From contig JAHBWG010000013.1 of NCBI GenBank assembly GCA_019637095.1, positions 62,001-126,000 on the forward strand: a stretch of 64,000 nucleotides of DNA, written 5' to 3'. The notes below the pieces were generated by a model that had not been told where the DNA came from, made no database searches, and saw only the letters and a list, made by a program, of their open reading frames with translations. The stretch comes from Sandaracinaceae bacterium (GTDB taxonomy: Bacteria; Myxococcota_A; Polyangia; Polyangiales; Sandaracinaceae). A program made the translations under genes and the position numbers. Positions 43,707-53,147 of this stretch are shown one piece after another. Position 1 is the first letter of the stretch. Every line of letters starts with the position of its first letter.

Positions 43707-45950
43707 TCAGCGCCCGTTGGTAGCGAACCGATGGAGCCGGATGTCCGACAGGGCGCCGCCACTGCCGATCGTGGTCTCGAGGACGAGGTCACCGTGACCC
43801 TGGTACGCGCCGATGTTGGGCATCCAGACGCAGTCCTCGCCCGACTCGCACAGGCCGTTGTCGTTGCCGACCCCGTCGTCGAAGCGCTCGTAGGCGTCTC
43901 GCAGCAGCTGCGCCGTGCAGCGCCGCGTCGTGGCGTCGAAGCTCGTCCCGCCCCAGCGCGTGCACGCCTCCGCGGTCGTCTGATCCGGGAACCGGTGCGT
44001 GAGGACGTCGTCGCCCGTCGGGACGGTCGCGCGGCCGCGCAGGATCGTGTCTCCGGTCGCGAGCGCGAACTCCGGCGGGCCGAGGAGGCCCCCCGCGCTC
44101 GCGCCGTACTCGACCGTCGCGCCGCCCGAGGCGACCGGGACGCAGTTCGCGTCGGTCACCGCGGCACCCGGGATGGTCGACCAGGCGCAGTCGGACATCG
44201 CGTCGTCGACCCGCAGGACCCCCGAGAGCGTGGCGCCGTGCAGGAAGTAGAAAGCGCGATGCGGATACTGCGTCGCCACGACGTGGTGCAGGAGGTTGTC
44301 CGGTTGCTCCACGTAGAACGCGGTGGTCGTCGAGCTGAACGGGAGCGTGGCGTCTCGCTCCGAGTCCACGGCGACGCCGTGGGTCATCGTCGTGAACCCT
44401 CCGGGCTGTACGCCGCGCCCGCGCGCGCCCCGGCTGACGTAGCCGAGCACCGCCGAGTAGCCGTCGGCCCAGAGCGCCGCGCTCCCGCCGGGCTCGTTCG
44501 GCTCGTCCTGCGTCAGGCCGACCCACACCTGCCCGGTGCCGGTCCGCAGGTTGCCGCTGTTCGTGACGTGGACGTCGTAGAACGTGGTCCCCGGCGCCTG
44601 CGCGTCGTGCCGGATGACGGGGACCGAGCCGCTGAACGGGTAGTCGCGGATGTCCACGTGCATGATGCGGCCACCGTTCACGCGGCCGAGCCGGATCCCG
44701 CCGCCGACGAGCTCGACGTGACGGACGGTGACGTCCTCCACCGACGACGCGGTGGTGGCGAGGACGAGGCTCCCTCCCGTGAGGCGCAGGTCCTCGAGGA
44801 CGCCGTGGCGGCCGCTCCTGAGGAAGACCGCGTCGCCGCCATTGTTCGTCGCCTCGACGTCGACGGCGCGGAGGTAGTCGCCCTGCAGCTCGAGGCCGAT
44901 CCGGCCGTTGTCCCGCACCGTGACGTGCTGCGCCCGCCCGTGCCGCCAGGTCGTGAGCTGAACGCCCTCGTTGGTGGCGTTGGTGACCGTCACCTCGTGG
45001 ACCGTCGTGACGTACGCGCCGCCCGACACGAGCCCGTCGAGGTGGCCGGTCGCGTCGATCGCGCCCTCGAACCAGGCGCAGCGCGGACGCAAGCCGCTCA
45101 CGACGTACTCGCTCGCGCCGCCGCCCCGCAGCGCGACGCCGGGCATGATCACGAAGGCCGCGCGGGCGATGTCGCGGAATTCGTACGTCGCGTTCGCGGC
45201 CTCGGTCGCGACGTAGATGCGGTCCGACGTCGTGTTGAGCCCGCCGTCGTCGTCGATGACGATCGCGTCGTTCCACCAGCGCGTGGAGGCGCTGGTGAAG
45301 CTGCCTGCGCCGCTGGCGGTGACGGAGTTCATGCGGAACGCCGAGCCATCGGCTTCGAGGAGATCGCCGAGCCCCTTGCCGTCGGCGAAGCCCGTGGAGA
45401 TCGCGCGCGCCACACCCGCGTCGTCCTCGCAGGTCCAATCGAACGCGCCGAGGGCGTCGCTGATGGTCACGCCCGCGCACGAGACCATGCCCGTCAGCTC
45501 GATCGCGCGGAGCGCGCCCGCGTGGAAGCAGCCGGCGACCGAGCTCGTGTCCGTGAGATCGCACGGCGCGCCGCTCGCGCCGAGCTCATCCGCCCCATCG
45601 GCCACGACGCACGTCATGAACGCCTCACCTGCGCTCGGGTAGAGCGGCCGCACGGCCTCCGCGGTGAGGCCCGCGTCCGCGGTCGCGGCGTCGAGGTCAC
45701 CTGCGTCCGCCGCGGCGGCGTCGGTGGCGCTCGCGTCGGTGGTGCTCGCGTCGGCGGCGCCGGCGTCGCTCATCGTCCCGGCGTCGCGCGCGCCCGCGTC
45801 GAACGCCGACGGTCCCCCGTCGAGGTGCATCGGCGCGGCGTCGCCGGCTCCGCCGCCATCGACGGTCTCGCCGCCGCCGCAGCCCGCGCAGAGCATCGAC
45901 GCCACCACGCTCCCCCAAACGTACCCGCTCCCACGCATCGTCGACCGCAT
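43707..45950 (-). CDS. Right-handed beta-helix lipoprotein
   Basis: Predicted 747-residue lipoprotein. Signal peptide ends MLCAGC (Cys near 24), followed by an Asp-Ala-Gly/Thr-rich linker of about 70 residues. The body has tandem beta-helix rungs (VHEVTVTNATNEGVQLTT; AQHVTVRDNGRIGLELQ; LRAVDVEATNNGGDAVFL; VEDVTVRHVELVGGGIRLG), as in polysaccharide-binding or lyase folds. No catalytic set is evident. The C-terminus has an Asp/Cys turn NDNGLCESGEDC. GGAGGAAGG immediately before the ATG at 45950 supports this start over the GTG at 46007. Probably an extracellular glycan-binding protein. Confidence 0.85.
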   Translation of the reverse strand: MRSTMRGSGYVWGSVVASMLCAGCGGGETVDGGGAGDAAPMHLDGGPSAFDAGARDAGTMSDAGAADASTTDASATDAAAADAGDLDAATADAGLTAEAVRPLYPSAGEAFMTCVVADGADELGASGAPCDLTDTSSVAGCFHAGALRAIELTGMVSCAGVTISDALGAFDWTCEDDAGVARAISTGFADGKGLGDLLEADGSAFRMNSVTASGAGSFTSASTRWWNDAIVIDDDGGLNTTSDRIYVATEAANATYEFRDIARAAFVIMPGVALRGGGASEYVVSGLRPRCAWFEGAIDATGHLDGLVSGGAYVTTVHEVTVTNATNEGVQLTTWRHGRAQHVTVRDNGRIGLELQGDYLRAVDVEATNNGGDAVFLRSGRHGVLEDLRLTGGSLVLATTASSVEDVTVRHVELVGGGIRLGRVNGGRIMHVDIRDYPFSGSVPVIRHDAQAPGTTFYDVHVTNSGNLRTGTGQVWVGLTQDEPNEPGGSAALWADGYSAVLGYVSRGARGRGVQPGGFTTMTHGVAVDSERDATLPFSSTTTAFYVEQPDNLLHHVVATQYPHRAFYFLHGATLSGVLRVDDAMSDCAWSTIPGAAVTDANCVPVASGGATVEYGASAGGLLGPPEFALATGDTILRGRATVPTGDDVLTHRFPDQTTAEACTRWGGTSFDATTRRCTAQLLRDAYERFDDGVGNDNGLCESGEDCVWMPNIGAYQGHGDLVLETTIGSGGALSDIRLHRFATNGR

Positions 45951-46134
45951 CCTTCCTCCCCGGGCGCTCGCGCCGAGGGCGCCACGCGGCTCGGGTAGTG
46001 CCCGCACGACGCGGTTCGATCACGCCCACGAGACGATCGCTCGGCGCGCCGCTCGCCGTGAGCCGAGGGCCCCCTGCGTCGCGACCCCGCCGCGCTGGGA
46101 TTGGGGAGGGGTGCGAAGCACCCTCGAGAGACCT

Positions 46135-48114
46135 TCAGCCCATCGCTTCGCGCGCGAGCGCGGCGACGCGCTCCGGGGTGAGCCCGAAGTGGGCGTACGC
46201 CTGCTCGTACGGCGCCGAGACGCCGAAGGTGTCGATGCCGGCGCTCGCGGCGACCCTCCAGCGCGACCAGCCGAAGGTGACGCCCGCCTCCACCGAGACG
46301 CGCGGCGCGGTGCCGAGCACCTCGCCGCGGTAGGCCTCTGCCTGCTTCGCGAAGAGCTCCCAACACGGCATCGACACGACCGCCGCGGCGACCCCGTCCG
46401 CCGCGAGCCGGTCGGCGGCGGCGAGCGCGAGCTCGACCTCGGAGCCGGTCGCCAGGAGCGTCACGTCGCGCGCGCCCTCCGGCTCGCGCACCACGTACGC
46501 GCCGCCGCGGCAGCGGTTGAGCGTCGGGTCGCCCGAGGTGCGCACCGCGGGCAGGTCCTGGCGGGTGAGCGCGAGGACGGATGGTCCGTCGCGCCGCTCG
46601 AGCGCGAGCTCCCAGCACTCCAGCGTCTCGACCGCGTCGGCGGGCCGGAACACGCAGACGTTCGGGATCGCGCGCAGCGCCATCAGGTGCTCGATCGGCT
46701 GGTGCGTCGGGCCGTCCTCGCCCAGGCCGATCGAGTCGTGCGTCATCACGTAGATCACGCGCTGCTCCATCAGCGCGCTCAGCCGCAGGGCGGGGCGCAG
46801 GTAGTCCGTGAAGACGAGGAACGTGCCGCCGAAGGGGATCACCCCGCCGTGCAGCGCCATGCCGTTCATCGCGGCGCCCATCGCGTGCTCGCGCACGCCG
46901 TAGTGGACGTAGCGCTCGCCCCACGCGCCCTTGGCGACGACGCCGACGCCCTTGGCCTTGGTCTTGTTCGAGCCGGTGAGGTCCGCCGAGCCGCCGACGA
47001 GCTCGGGCACCACGCCGCACAGCACGTCGAGCGCGTCGCCGCTCGAGACGCGGGTCGCCTTCTTCGGCGCGCTCGCCATCCACGCCGCCTTCGTCTCGCG
47101 CACGGTCGCGGCGAGGCTCGCCGGAAGCTCGCCTCGGAGCGCGCGCGTGAGCTCGGCCCGCCGGGCGTCGCCCTGCGCCGCGAGCCGCGCCTCCCAGGCC
47201 TCGCGGGTCGCCTTCCCGCGCGCCCCGATCGCGCGCCACGCCGCCGCGATCGGCGCCGGGATCTCGAACGGCGGGTGCGGCCAGCCGAGCCGCTCGCGCG
47301 CGCCCGCAATTTCCTTTGCGCCGAGCGGCGAACCGTGCGCGGACGCGGTGTTGGCCTTCGTCGGCGCGCCGTAGCCGATCGTGGTGCGGCACGCGATCAT
47401 GCTCGGCCGGTCGGTCACCGCGAGCGCCTCGGCGATCGCCGCCTTCACCGCGGCGGGGTCGTGCCCGTCGCAGCGCGTGACGTGCCAGCCCGACGCGGTG
47501 AAGCGCGCGAGCTGATCGTCGCTGACCGCGAGGTCCGTCGCGCCGTCGATCGAGATGTGGTTGTCGTCGAACAGCACGGTGAGCTTCGACAGACCCAGGT
47601 GTCCGGCGAGGCTGATGGCCTCGTGGCTGATCCCCTCCATCAGGCAGCCGTCGCCCGCGATCACGAACGTGCGGTGGTCGACCAGCGCGTCGCCGAAGCG
47701 CGCCGCGAGGTGCCGCTCCGCGAGCGCCATCCCGACCGCGTTGGCGAGCCCTTGCCCGAGCGGCCCGGTCGTCGTCTCGACGCCGGCGGCGTGCCCGTGC
47801 TCGGGGTGCCCGGCGGTCTTGCTGCCGAGCTGGCGGAACGCGCGCAGATCGTCGAGCGTCAGGTCCTCGTAGCCGGCGAGGTGCAGCAGCGAGTACAGCA
47901 GCATCGAGCCGTGCCCGGCGCTCAGGATGAAGCGATCTCGATCCGGCCAGTCGGGGCGGCTCGCGTCGAAGCGCAGGAAGTCGCGGAACAGCACCACCGC
48001 CACGTCCGCCATGCCCATGGGCATGCCCGGGTGGCCGGAGTCGGCGGCCTGGACGGCGTCCATCGAGAGGGCGCGGATCGCGTTGGCGAGGTCGGCGTGG
48101 GTAGGCTCGGACAT
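46135..48114 (-). CDS. tkt: Transketolase
   Basis: Predicted 659-residue thiamine-diphosphate enzyme of the non-oxidative pentose phosphate pathway, transferring two-carbon units between ketoses and aldoses. Conserved parts: [20 protein letters not shown] (H28), [15 protein letters not shown] (H68), [20 protein letters not shown], the ThDP/Mg motif GDGCLMEG (154-161) with DDNHISIDG, and [18 protein letters not shown] in the pyrimidine-binding domain. Length is normal for bacterial transketolase. The ATG at 48114 begins the conserved N-terminus, whereas the frame is open further up. It is monocistronic as far as visible. Confidence 0.96.
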   Translation of the reverse strand: MSEPTHADLANAIRALSMDAVQAADSGHPGMPMGMADVAVVLFRDFLRFDASRPDWPDRDRFILSAGHGSMLLYSLLHLAGYEDLTLDDLRAFRQLGSKTAGHPEHGHAAGVETTTGPLGQGLANAVGMALAERHLAARFGDALVDHRTFVIAGDGCLMEGISHEAISLAGHLGLSKLTVLFDDNHISIDGATDLAVSDDQLARFTASGWHVTRCDGHDPAAVKAAIAEALAVTDRPSMIACRTTIGYGAPTKANTASAHGSPLGAKEIAGARERLGWPHPPFEIPAPIAAAWRAIGARGKATREAWEARLAAQGDARRAELTRALRGELPASLAATVRETKAAWMASAPKKATRVSSGDALDVLCGVVPELVGGSADLTGSNKTKAKGVGVVAKGAWGERYVHYGVREHAMGAAMNGMALHGGVIPFGGTFLVFTDYLRPALRLSALMEQRVIYVMTHDSIGLGEDGPTHQPIEHLMALRAIPNVCVFRPADAVETLECWELALERRDGPSVLALTRQDLPAVRTSGDPTLNRCRGGAYVVREPEGARDVTLLATGSEVELALAAADRLAADGVAAAVVSMPCWELFAKQAEAYRGEVLGTAPRVSVEAGVTFGWSRWRVAASAGIDTFGVSAPYEQAYAHFGLTPERVAALAREAMG

Positions 48115-48160
48115 GGCGCCGCTTTTCCCCCGCGCGCGCGCCCTCGTCAATAGCGCCTGC

Positions 48161-48676
48161 TCACGAAGGATCGGGCCCGCGCGCGAGCGCGCTCAGCGCC
48201 TCGGTGTACGGGACCGCGCGGCGCTCTCCGAACACGTCGACCGCGAACAGGATCGCGACCAGCACGATCAGCGCGAGGCCGAGCCCGCTCGACCAGTCCT
48301 GCTTCACGAACAGGATCAACGCCATCGCGACCAGGCCGATCACCGCCCAGCCGATCTTCAGCCGCGGCCAGTTCGCGTTGACGCGCGTCATCCGCGCGCT
48401 CTCCTCGGCGACGAGCGTGCTCGCGTCCGCCTCGTAGCGGCGGGCGATCTCGTCGGCGAGCCGGCCGTTGTGCGCGATGAAGAACGGGCCGACGGTGGCG
48501 GCCATCACCCCGACGATCGCGAGCGGCAGCGCGAGCCCCCAGACGAACCCGCCCTCCTGCGTGCGCCAGACGTAGACCGCGAAGCCGCAGAGGCCGATCC
48601 CGGTCGCGATGATCGCCGCGCCCGCGAGCCGCTCGCCGCGGAAGTACTCGTGCATCACCTCGAGGAAGTCGCTCAT
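48161..48676 (-). CDS. Small multi-helix membrane protein
   Basis: Predicted 171-residue membrane protein, not recognised. Hydrophobic helices lie near 20-37 ([17 protein letters not shown]), 45-65, 109-123 and 133-148. The loop between the second and third is charged ([15 protein letters not shown]). The start at 48676 is chosen because upstream residues are not membrane-like and would overlap the divergent gene. It sits 46 bp upstream of tkt on the same strand and could be cotranscribed with it. Confidence 0.75.
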   Translation of the reverse strand: MSDFLEVMHEYFRGERLAGAAIIATGIGLCGFAVYVWRTQEGGFVWGLALPLAIVGVMAATVGPFFIAHNGRLADEIARRYEADASTLVAEESARMTRVNANWPRLKIGWAVIGLVAMALILFVKQDWSSGLGLALIVLVAILFAVDVFGERRAVPYTEALSALARGPDPS

Positions 48677-48738
48677 GGCGCCGGAGCGTACGCCTTCGCG
48701 ATTCCAAAGTCCGAGGCTTGGGGTATCCTCGTGCCCGC

Positions 48739-49431
48739 ATGTCGATGGCACAGAGGGCGCTCGCGGCGGCGGGCGGGTATCTCCGGCGCAACCCGAGCGA
48801 GATCGGGCGCGCGGTCCGCAACCTGATCGGCCTGCGCTGGGGCGTCCCCGTCGACGCGCTGCGCTGGCTGATGGAGCAGGTCGCCAAGGGCGGCAAGATC
48901 GAGGACCCGGTGATCACCGAGGTGCCGCCGGGCCTGCGCGTCACCGCGAGCGTCGACCTGATGAAGACGCCGGTGCGCGCCTCCGCGGTCGTCTACATCG
49001 ACCGTGTCGTGATCGATCCCGATCAGATCCGCATGGTGGTGCGGCTCGAGGAGATCTGGATGGAGGTCATCGGCGACGCGACGACGCCGGTCGCCGCGCT
49101 GTTGCGCAGCGGCGCGCTCGACCTGAGCAAGCCGGGTGAGCTCGCGCGCTACATGGATCTCCCGCCCGTGATCGTGGAGGCGGTCGACAACAAGCTCACG
49201 CTCGACCTGATGCGCGAGCCGAAGATCGGCGACAACCCGGTCGTGCGCCAGGCGCTCTCGATCGTGACGCCCTTGATCACCATGCACGGGATCCAGACGG
49301 AGGACGAGCACCTCAACGTCGTCTTCCGCGCGTTCCCGCGCGGCTTCGGCGAAGCGGCCGGCGCGATCCGTACGCAGCTGCTCCGCCCCGGCATCCGCCG
49401 CGTCCGCGGCCTCATCCCGAGCTTCCTGTAG
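48739..49431 (+). CDS. Hypothetical protein
   Basis: Predicted 230-residue protein with no recognised domain. The N-terminal 40 residues are amphipathic (AQRALAAAGGYLRRNPSEI; AVRNLIGLRWGVPVDALRWL). The middle alternates beta strands (LRVTASVDLMKTPVRASAV; RMVVRLEEIWMEVIGD) and ends in a basic helix. No signal peptide, but a peripheral membrane role is possible. TATCCT at 48724-48729 is 9 nt before the ATG. The gene ends 73 bp before the insertion sequence, which has not disrupted it. Confidence 0.75.
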   Translation: MSMAQRALAAAGGYLRRNPSEIGRAVRNLIGLRWGVPVDALRWLMEQVAKGGKIEDPVITEVPPGLRVTASVDLMKTPVRASAVVYIDRVVIDPDQIRMVVRLEEIWMEVIGDATTPVAALLRSGALDLSKPGELARYMDLPPVIVEAVDNKLTLDLMREPKIGDNPVVRQALSIVTPLITMHGIQTEDEHLNVVFRAFPRGFGEAAGAIRTQLLRPGIRRVRGLIPSFL

Positions 49432-49504
49432 CCGCTAGCCAGGGGCCTGGGGGACCCACGCGCATCCGAGCCAAGCGGCGCACCCGCGTCTCGTGGGCGC
49501 CCGC

Positions 49505-49527
49505 GCTAGCCGGGCGCGGATCCCGGC
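49505..49527 (+). repeat. Left terminal inverted repeat of the ISKra4-type element
   Basis: GCTAGCCGGGCGCGGATCCC followed by GGC. It pairs with the reverse complement of 50941-50964 with one gap and one mismatch. Confidence 0.8.
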
Positions 49528-49589
49528 AGTAGGGCTGGCGGCTGGAAAACGATCGTGACCCTGTAGTGGGTGCAGGCGGGGAGAGAAGC

Positions 49590-49650
49590 GGGGTACCTCC
49601 TGGAGGTGACCTGAACACCGACCGGGTTTGCCGCCCGGAGGAGGTACCCC
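49590..49650 (+). promoter_or_regulatory. Inverted repeat burying the transposase ribosome-binding site
   Basis: GGGGTACCTCCT (49590-49601) is perfectly complementary to AGGAGGTACCCC (49639-49650), which contains the ribosome site directly before the ATG at 49651. A 12-bp stem with a 37-nt loop would hide the site, as in other IS that block translation of read-through transcripts. Confidence 0.7.
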
Positions 49651-50932
49651 ATGGCGAACATGATCGAGATGTCGAGCGCGCGCATCCTAGAAGCGGCGCG
49701 CGAGGCCGCTGCGCGAGGCGACGTATCGGCGACAGCGCTGGCCGAGAGCTCGGCCGGCTCGCTCTCAAGCGGCGCTACGTGTGCTGTGCGACGTGCGAGG
49801 TCGGCATCGCGCCGGCGCAGCGTGCGCTGGGCCTCGGGGACGGCGAGTTCACGCCGCGCTTCGAGAGGTCTGCACGATGCTGGGGACGACGGTGCCGCAC
49901 GGGATGGCCGTCTCGCTCGCGAACAAGGTCTGCGGGATCGACCTGAGCATCAAGGCGATGGAGGACGTGGTCGAGCGACGCGGCGCCGAGGTGCAGAAGC
50001 GCGACCGCGCGCAGGCCGAAAGGCTCGCGCCGTTCGACGCGAGCGGGCTTCCGGTGCCGCAGCAGGAGCGCCCTGTGGACGCGGTGCCGCCGAGCGCGGC
50101 GCCGAAGGTCGCGTACCTCGAGGTGGACGGCGTGGTGCCGATCACGCGCGAGGAGCTGACCGGTGATGAGCTGACGGACGAGGATCGCCGAGCGCAAGAG
50201 CGAGCGACGGCCGAGAAGGCACGCGGCGGCAAGGCGCGGCGCTTCCGGATCGTAGGGCGCGAGGTGAAGAACGCGGTGCTCTATGACGGCAAGGACTGTG
50301 TCGCCGAGAGCGTCGGTCGCGGGTGCTTGCTCGCCAAGACGTACGTGTCCCACCTCGGCGACTGGGCGTCGTTCGCGGCGCTGCTCTGGGTCCAGATGCT
50401 GCGGCTGCGCTTGGACCAGGCGGAGTTGCTCGTCGTCCTCAGCGACGGCGCGGAGTGGGTGCGCTCGCTGTGCAACTGGCTGCCGATCCGCGTGATGCTG
50501 ATCCTCGACCTCTTCCACGTGAAGCACCGGATCTGGGAGGTCGCTAACGCGCTCTACGGAGAGCGCACGCCGGAGGCCGCGCAGTGGGCACGTACCCAGT
50601 GCGATCGCGTCGAACGTGGTCGCGCCGCCGACGTGATCGAGACCCTGCGCTTCACGCGCTCGCGGCGCGCGAGGGTCAAGGAGCTCGTCGACAAGCTGCG
50701 CGGCTACCTCACGGACAACCTGGACCGGATGGACTACCCGGCCTACCGCGCTCGTGGCCTGCGTGTCGGCAGCGGCGCGGTCGAGAGCGCGAACTTCCAC
50801 GTCACCGGCAGCCGTCTCAAACTCCAGGGCATGCGGTGGTCGGCCGAGGGGGCCGGGCACATGGCCGCTCTCCGCGCTGACCTGTTCAACGGCCGCTGGG
50901 AGTCGCGGACCCGCGAGATCCTGGCCGCGTAG
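49651..50932 (+). pseudogene. ISKra4-type transposase, frameshifted
   Basis: Coding similarity runs through three frames. The N-terminus (MANMIEMSSARILEAAREAA) starts at 49651. The zinc-ribbon segment (RRYVCCATCEVGIAPAQRA, GDGEFTPRF) is in a second frame from about 49740. The catalytic core is in a third frame from about 49865 (EVCTMLGTTVPHGMAVS) to the stop at 50932. The core keeps the DDE-like residues: SDGAEW near 50440, LDLFHVKHRIWE near 50510, and GLRVGSGAVESANFHVTG near 50770, then LQGMRWSAEGAGHMAALRAD. Two shifts make an intact protein unlikely; programmed frameshifting at two sites would be unusual. Confidence 0.82.
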
Positions 50933-50940
50933 ACCCGATC

Positions 50941-50964
50941 GCCGGGAGCCGCGCCCGCGCTAGC
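50941..50964 (-). repeat. Right terminal inverted repeat of the ISKra4-type element
   Basis: Reverse complement reads GCTAGCGCGGGCGCGGCTCC then CGGC, matching the left end apart from one extra base and one substitution. It starts 8 bp after the transposase stop. Confidence 0.8.
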
Positions 50965-50973
50965 CTCGAGCGC

Positions 50974-51005
50974 TTGACAGCCCTCGTGGGGGGGGGGGGT
51001 AGAGT
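50974..51005 (+). promoter_or_regulatory. Promoter with a 12-G spacer tract
   Basis: A consensus -35 TTGACA (50974-50979) is followed by a 20-nt spacer ending in 12 consecutive G (50988-50999) and a -10-like TAGAGT (51000-51005), 37 nt before the ATG at 51043. Spacer length would change with tract slippage; loss of 3 G would give 17 bp. It begins 9 bp outside the IS right end. Confidence 0.55.
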
Positions 51006-51042
51006 CCCGTCGCTGCCCCGTCGGGCCGCGATAGGGGGCTGA

Positions 51043-52299
51043 ATGCGGGCGTCTCGGGTTCTCCAAGCCACGATGGTGCTGGCGCCGTTGCTACTGGGCG
51101 TGGACCGACCCATCGGCTGCGGCGGGACTGCCCGGCTTCTTCAGGTGGAGGGGATGACAGGGGCGCGGTCCGGCGATCTGGCCGTTCGGGGCTCGACGCG
51201 TACACTGTCGGAGGTGCTGCTGGCCGCCGAAGGTCCCTACGTGCCGTTCGTCCGCGTGCACTGGCGCGGCGACCCGAACAGCTACGTCGACGTCTTCGAC
51301 GTCCCAGTGCTCACGCAGGCGACGGACGGCGCACCGTTCGCGAACGTCGTCCGCCTGCCCTATCCGGAGCCGGCGACGAGTCCCTTCGTCGCCGCGTACG
51401 AGCCGGGCCCCTCGTTCGACGCGGCCGCGCTTCCCCTGCAGGTTCCTCGCTGGCGGGGCGGCCGCGCGCTGCGGATGTACGACCGCGGAGAGTGCTCGGG
51501 CGCGGTGAGCTGGCGCGAGTTCGCCGAGGCCCTCGCGACCGGCTTCGATGTCGCCTTGCTCGAAGCGGACGAGGCGCGCCCTGCCGGTTTCTGGATCCTC
51601 ACCTACACGCTGCGCCAGGAGCTCTTCGACGACCGCGACGACTTCACCTGGACGCGCCCGTATCGCGTACGGGTCCCCGGCACCGAGCTCCGGGTGGTCG
51701 TCGGTTTCAGTGTCCGAGGCCGCTTCATCGTCGTCGATCGACAGCTCAAGTACCACTTGATCGACGGCGCGATCATCCTCCCCGATGGCACGCGAGAGCC
51801 GCTCCCCGCGGACTTCGCGAGCCGCGCCGAGCCGGCCATCGACGCGGGGGTCCTCGCCGTGCTCGCGCAGCCGCTCGACCGACGCGTTCCCCTGCCGCCC
51901 GCGGCGCTTCGCTGCACGCCGGGCGAGGGGGCTGACGCGGACTGCTTCGTTCGTTTTCGTGCGGCGGTCGAGCAGGAAGCCCGCGCCAGTGAGGGGAGCG
52001 TCGAGCCGCACAACCTGCGCTGCGTCCCGGTCGCGTCCGGTCGAGACGAGTGCCGATTCGTTCCCAACGTGTACCGCGTCAACCACCGCGTCGACGGCGT
52101 CGAGGTCGTCCTCTCCGAGCGACCTCGGTTCTTCTCCGGAGCCGACCCGCTCGTCAAGCTGCTCGAGGACGAGGGGACATGTCACGGGGCTCGCGTCGGC
52201 CCCTCGACCCCCGCGATCTGCGTGCACGACGCGCTCACCGAGCTCCATCGGCCGGGCGTGCCGATGTGCGGCGACGCGCTGCTCCCGATCCCGGACTGA
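51043..52299 (+). CDS. Exported protein of unknown function, possibly phase-variable
   Basis: Predicted 418-residue protein. Residues 1-27 form a signal peptide-like segment (LQATMVLAPLLLGV) with a Cys at 26. No domain is recognised, but the central beta-rich part has FRVRVPGTELRV-like strands and residues such as LTYTLRQELFDDRDDF and FIVVDRQLKYHLIDG; it shows a faint likeness to DUF2330 proteins, one of which lies broken at 53.4-55.1 kb. Six cysteines lie in the second half. GGGGG at 51034-51038 may serve as ribosome site. Expression may be switched by the G tract in its promoter. The next gene follows 2 bp later. Confidence 0.78.
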   Translation: MRASRVLQATMVLAPLLLGVDRPIGCGGTARLLQVEGMTGARSGDLAVRGSTRTLSEVLLAAEGPYVPFVRVHWRGDPNSYVDVFDVPVLTQATDGAPFANVVRLPYPEPATSPFVAAYEPGPSFDAAALPLQVPRWRGGRALRMYDRGECSGAVSWREFAEALATGFDVALLEADEARPAGFWILTYTLRQELFDDRDDFTWTRPYRVRVPGTELRVVVGFSVRGRFIVVDRQLKYHLIDGAIILPDGTREPLPADFASRAEPAIDAGVLAVLAQPLDRRVPLPPAALRCTPGEGADADCFVRFRAAVEQEARASEGSVEPHNLRCVPVASGRDECRFVPNVYRVNHRVDGVEVVLSERPRFFSGADPLVKLLEDEGTCHGARVGPSTPAICVHDALTELHRPGVPMCGDALLPIPD

Positions 52300-52301
52300 G
52301 C

Positions 52302-53126
52302 ATGCGGTGGCGGGCAGCGACGATCGCGCTGGTCGCGGGGCTCCTGGCTGGCTGTCTCTCGCGCCACGATCGTGACGGAGCGCTCGACGCCGACACCGGC
52401 GCACAGCTCGACGCTGGCCCGCGGCCCGACGCCGGCCCCTGGCTCGACGATGCGATGGCGGCCGACGGGATGAGCCCGCCTCGCGATGCCGGGTTCGAGC
52501 CCGAGGAGTGCCTTCCGCCGTCCGATCCGCCGTGCTTCTGCTACTCGGAGTCGCGGCGACCCTCGGACAACATTTGCATCACCCCGCGCGCAGTGGAGGT
52601 CGAGGTGTGCGACGTCGGCTACGGCTGCCCGGTCCCCGGTTGGCTCTGCAACTACCTGCCTGGCGAGAGCTTGGGGCGCGAGCCGAGGCGCCTGCACGGG
52701 TTCTGCACCGAGCTCGCGATGTGTGCCTGGCTGCGCGAGCGCGAATGGACGCCGCGCTGCTACTACGACGACGGCACGCCCCACGAGACGGGGGAGCTCA
52801 TGCGCACGGCCTGTCAGGAACAGGACATCGGCCGCGCCATCGTCTGCGGCCCCGAGTGCGGGGTGTGCGCCGGCGGTCGCGTGTGCGTGGGGCTCTCCGA
52901 GCGGTCGGGCATCGGGCTGTGCGTGCGCGGCGTCCCCGGCGACTCGCCCGATCGGTGCGGCGAGGGTTACCCGAGCTGCCCCGGCGACTGGGGCTGTTTG
53001 GGGTTCGTCTTGCCGGACGGCGTCTCGCTCGCCAGTCAGGCGAGCGTGTGGCACTCGTGCGTCCCGCGCGACGCGTGTGACGATCTCGCGGGGCGCTACC
53101 CCGAGCGCTTCTACTGCCTTCGCTGA
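52302..53126 (+). CDS. Cysteine-rich lipoprotein
   Basis: Predicted 274-residue lipoprotein. Signal peptide ends GLLAGC (Cys18), followed by the Asp-Ala-Gly/Pro linker LDAGPRPDAGP. The mature domain has about 20 cysteines in short loops (PPCFCYSESR; CDVGYGCPVPGWLC; CGPECGVCAGGRVC), suggesting a disulphide-knotted surface protein. No enzyme motif. The ATG at 52302 is 2 bp after the stop of the preceding gene, so both would be under the same G-tract promoter. Confidence 0.82.
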   Translation: MRWRAATIALVAGLLAGCLSRHDRDGALDADTGAQLDAGPRPDAGPWLDDAMAADGMSPPRDAGFEPEECLPPSDPPCFCYSESRRPSDNICITPRAVEVEVCDVGYGCPVPGWLCNYLPGESLGREPRRLHGFCTELAMCAWLREREWTPRCYYDDGTPHETGELMRTACQEQDIGRAIVCGPECGVCAGGRVCVGLSERSGIGLCVRGVPGDSPDRCGEGYPSCPGDWGCLGFVLPDGVSLASQASVWHSCVPRDACDDLAGRYPERFYCLR

Positions 53127-53147
53127 CGCGGACCATGCGCCTGGACG

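Larger units (their letters stand above)
49505..50964 (+). mobile_element. ISKra4-type insertion sequence, about 1.46 kb
   Basis: Bounded by imperfect terminal inverted repeats (49505-49527 and 50941-50964) and containing a transposase gene of ISKra4 type broken by at least two frameshifts. No clear target-site duplication is visible next to the repeats. The family assignment is from transposase motifs only. The element lies between two intact genes. Confidence 0.8.

Noticed and set aside
49431-49504. Target-site duplication on the left of the insertion sequence
   Set aside because: Bases next to the left repeat do not match those following the right repeat at any length above 3-4 bp.
49651-49870. 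Programmed frameshifting of the ISKra4-type transposase
   Set aside because: Two separate changes of frame would be needed and no slippery heptamer is evident; decay is simpler.
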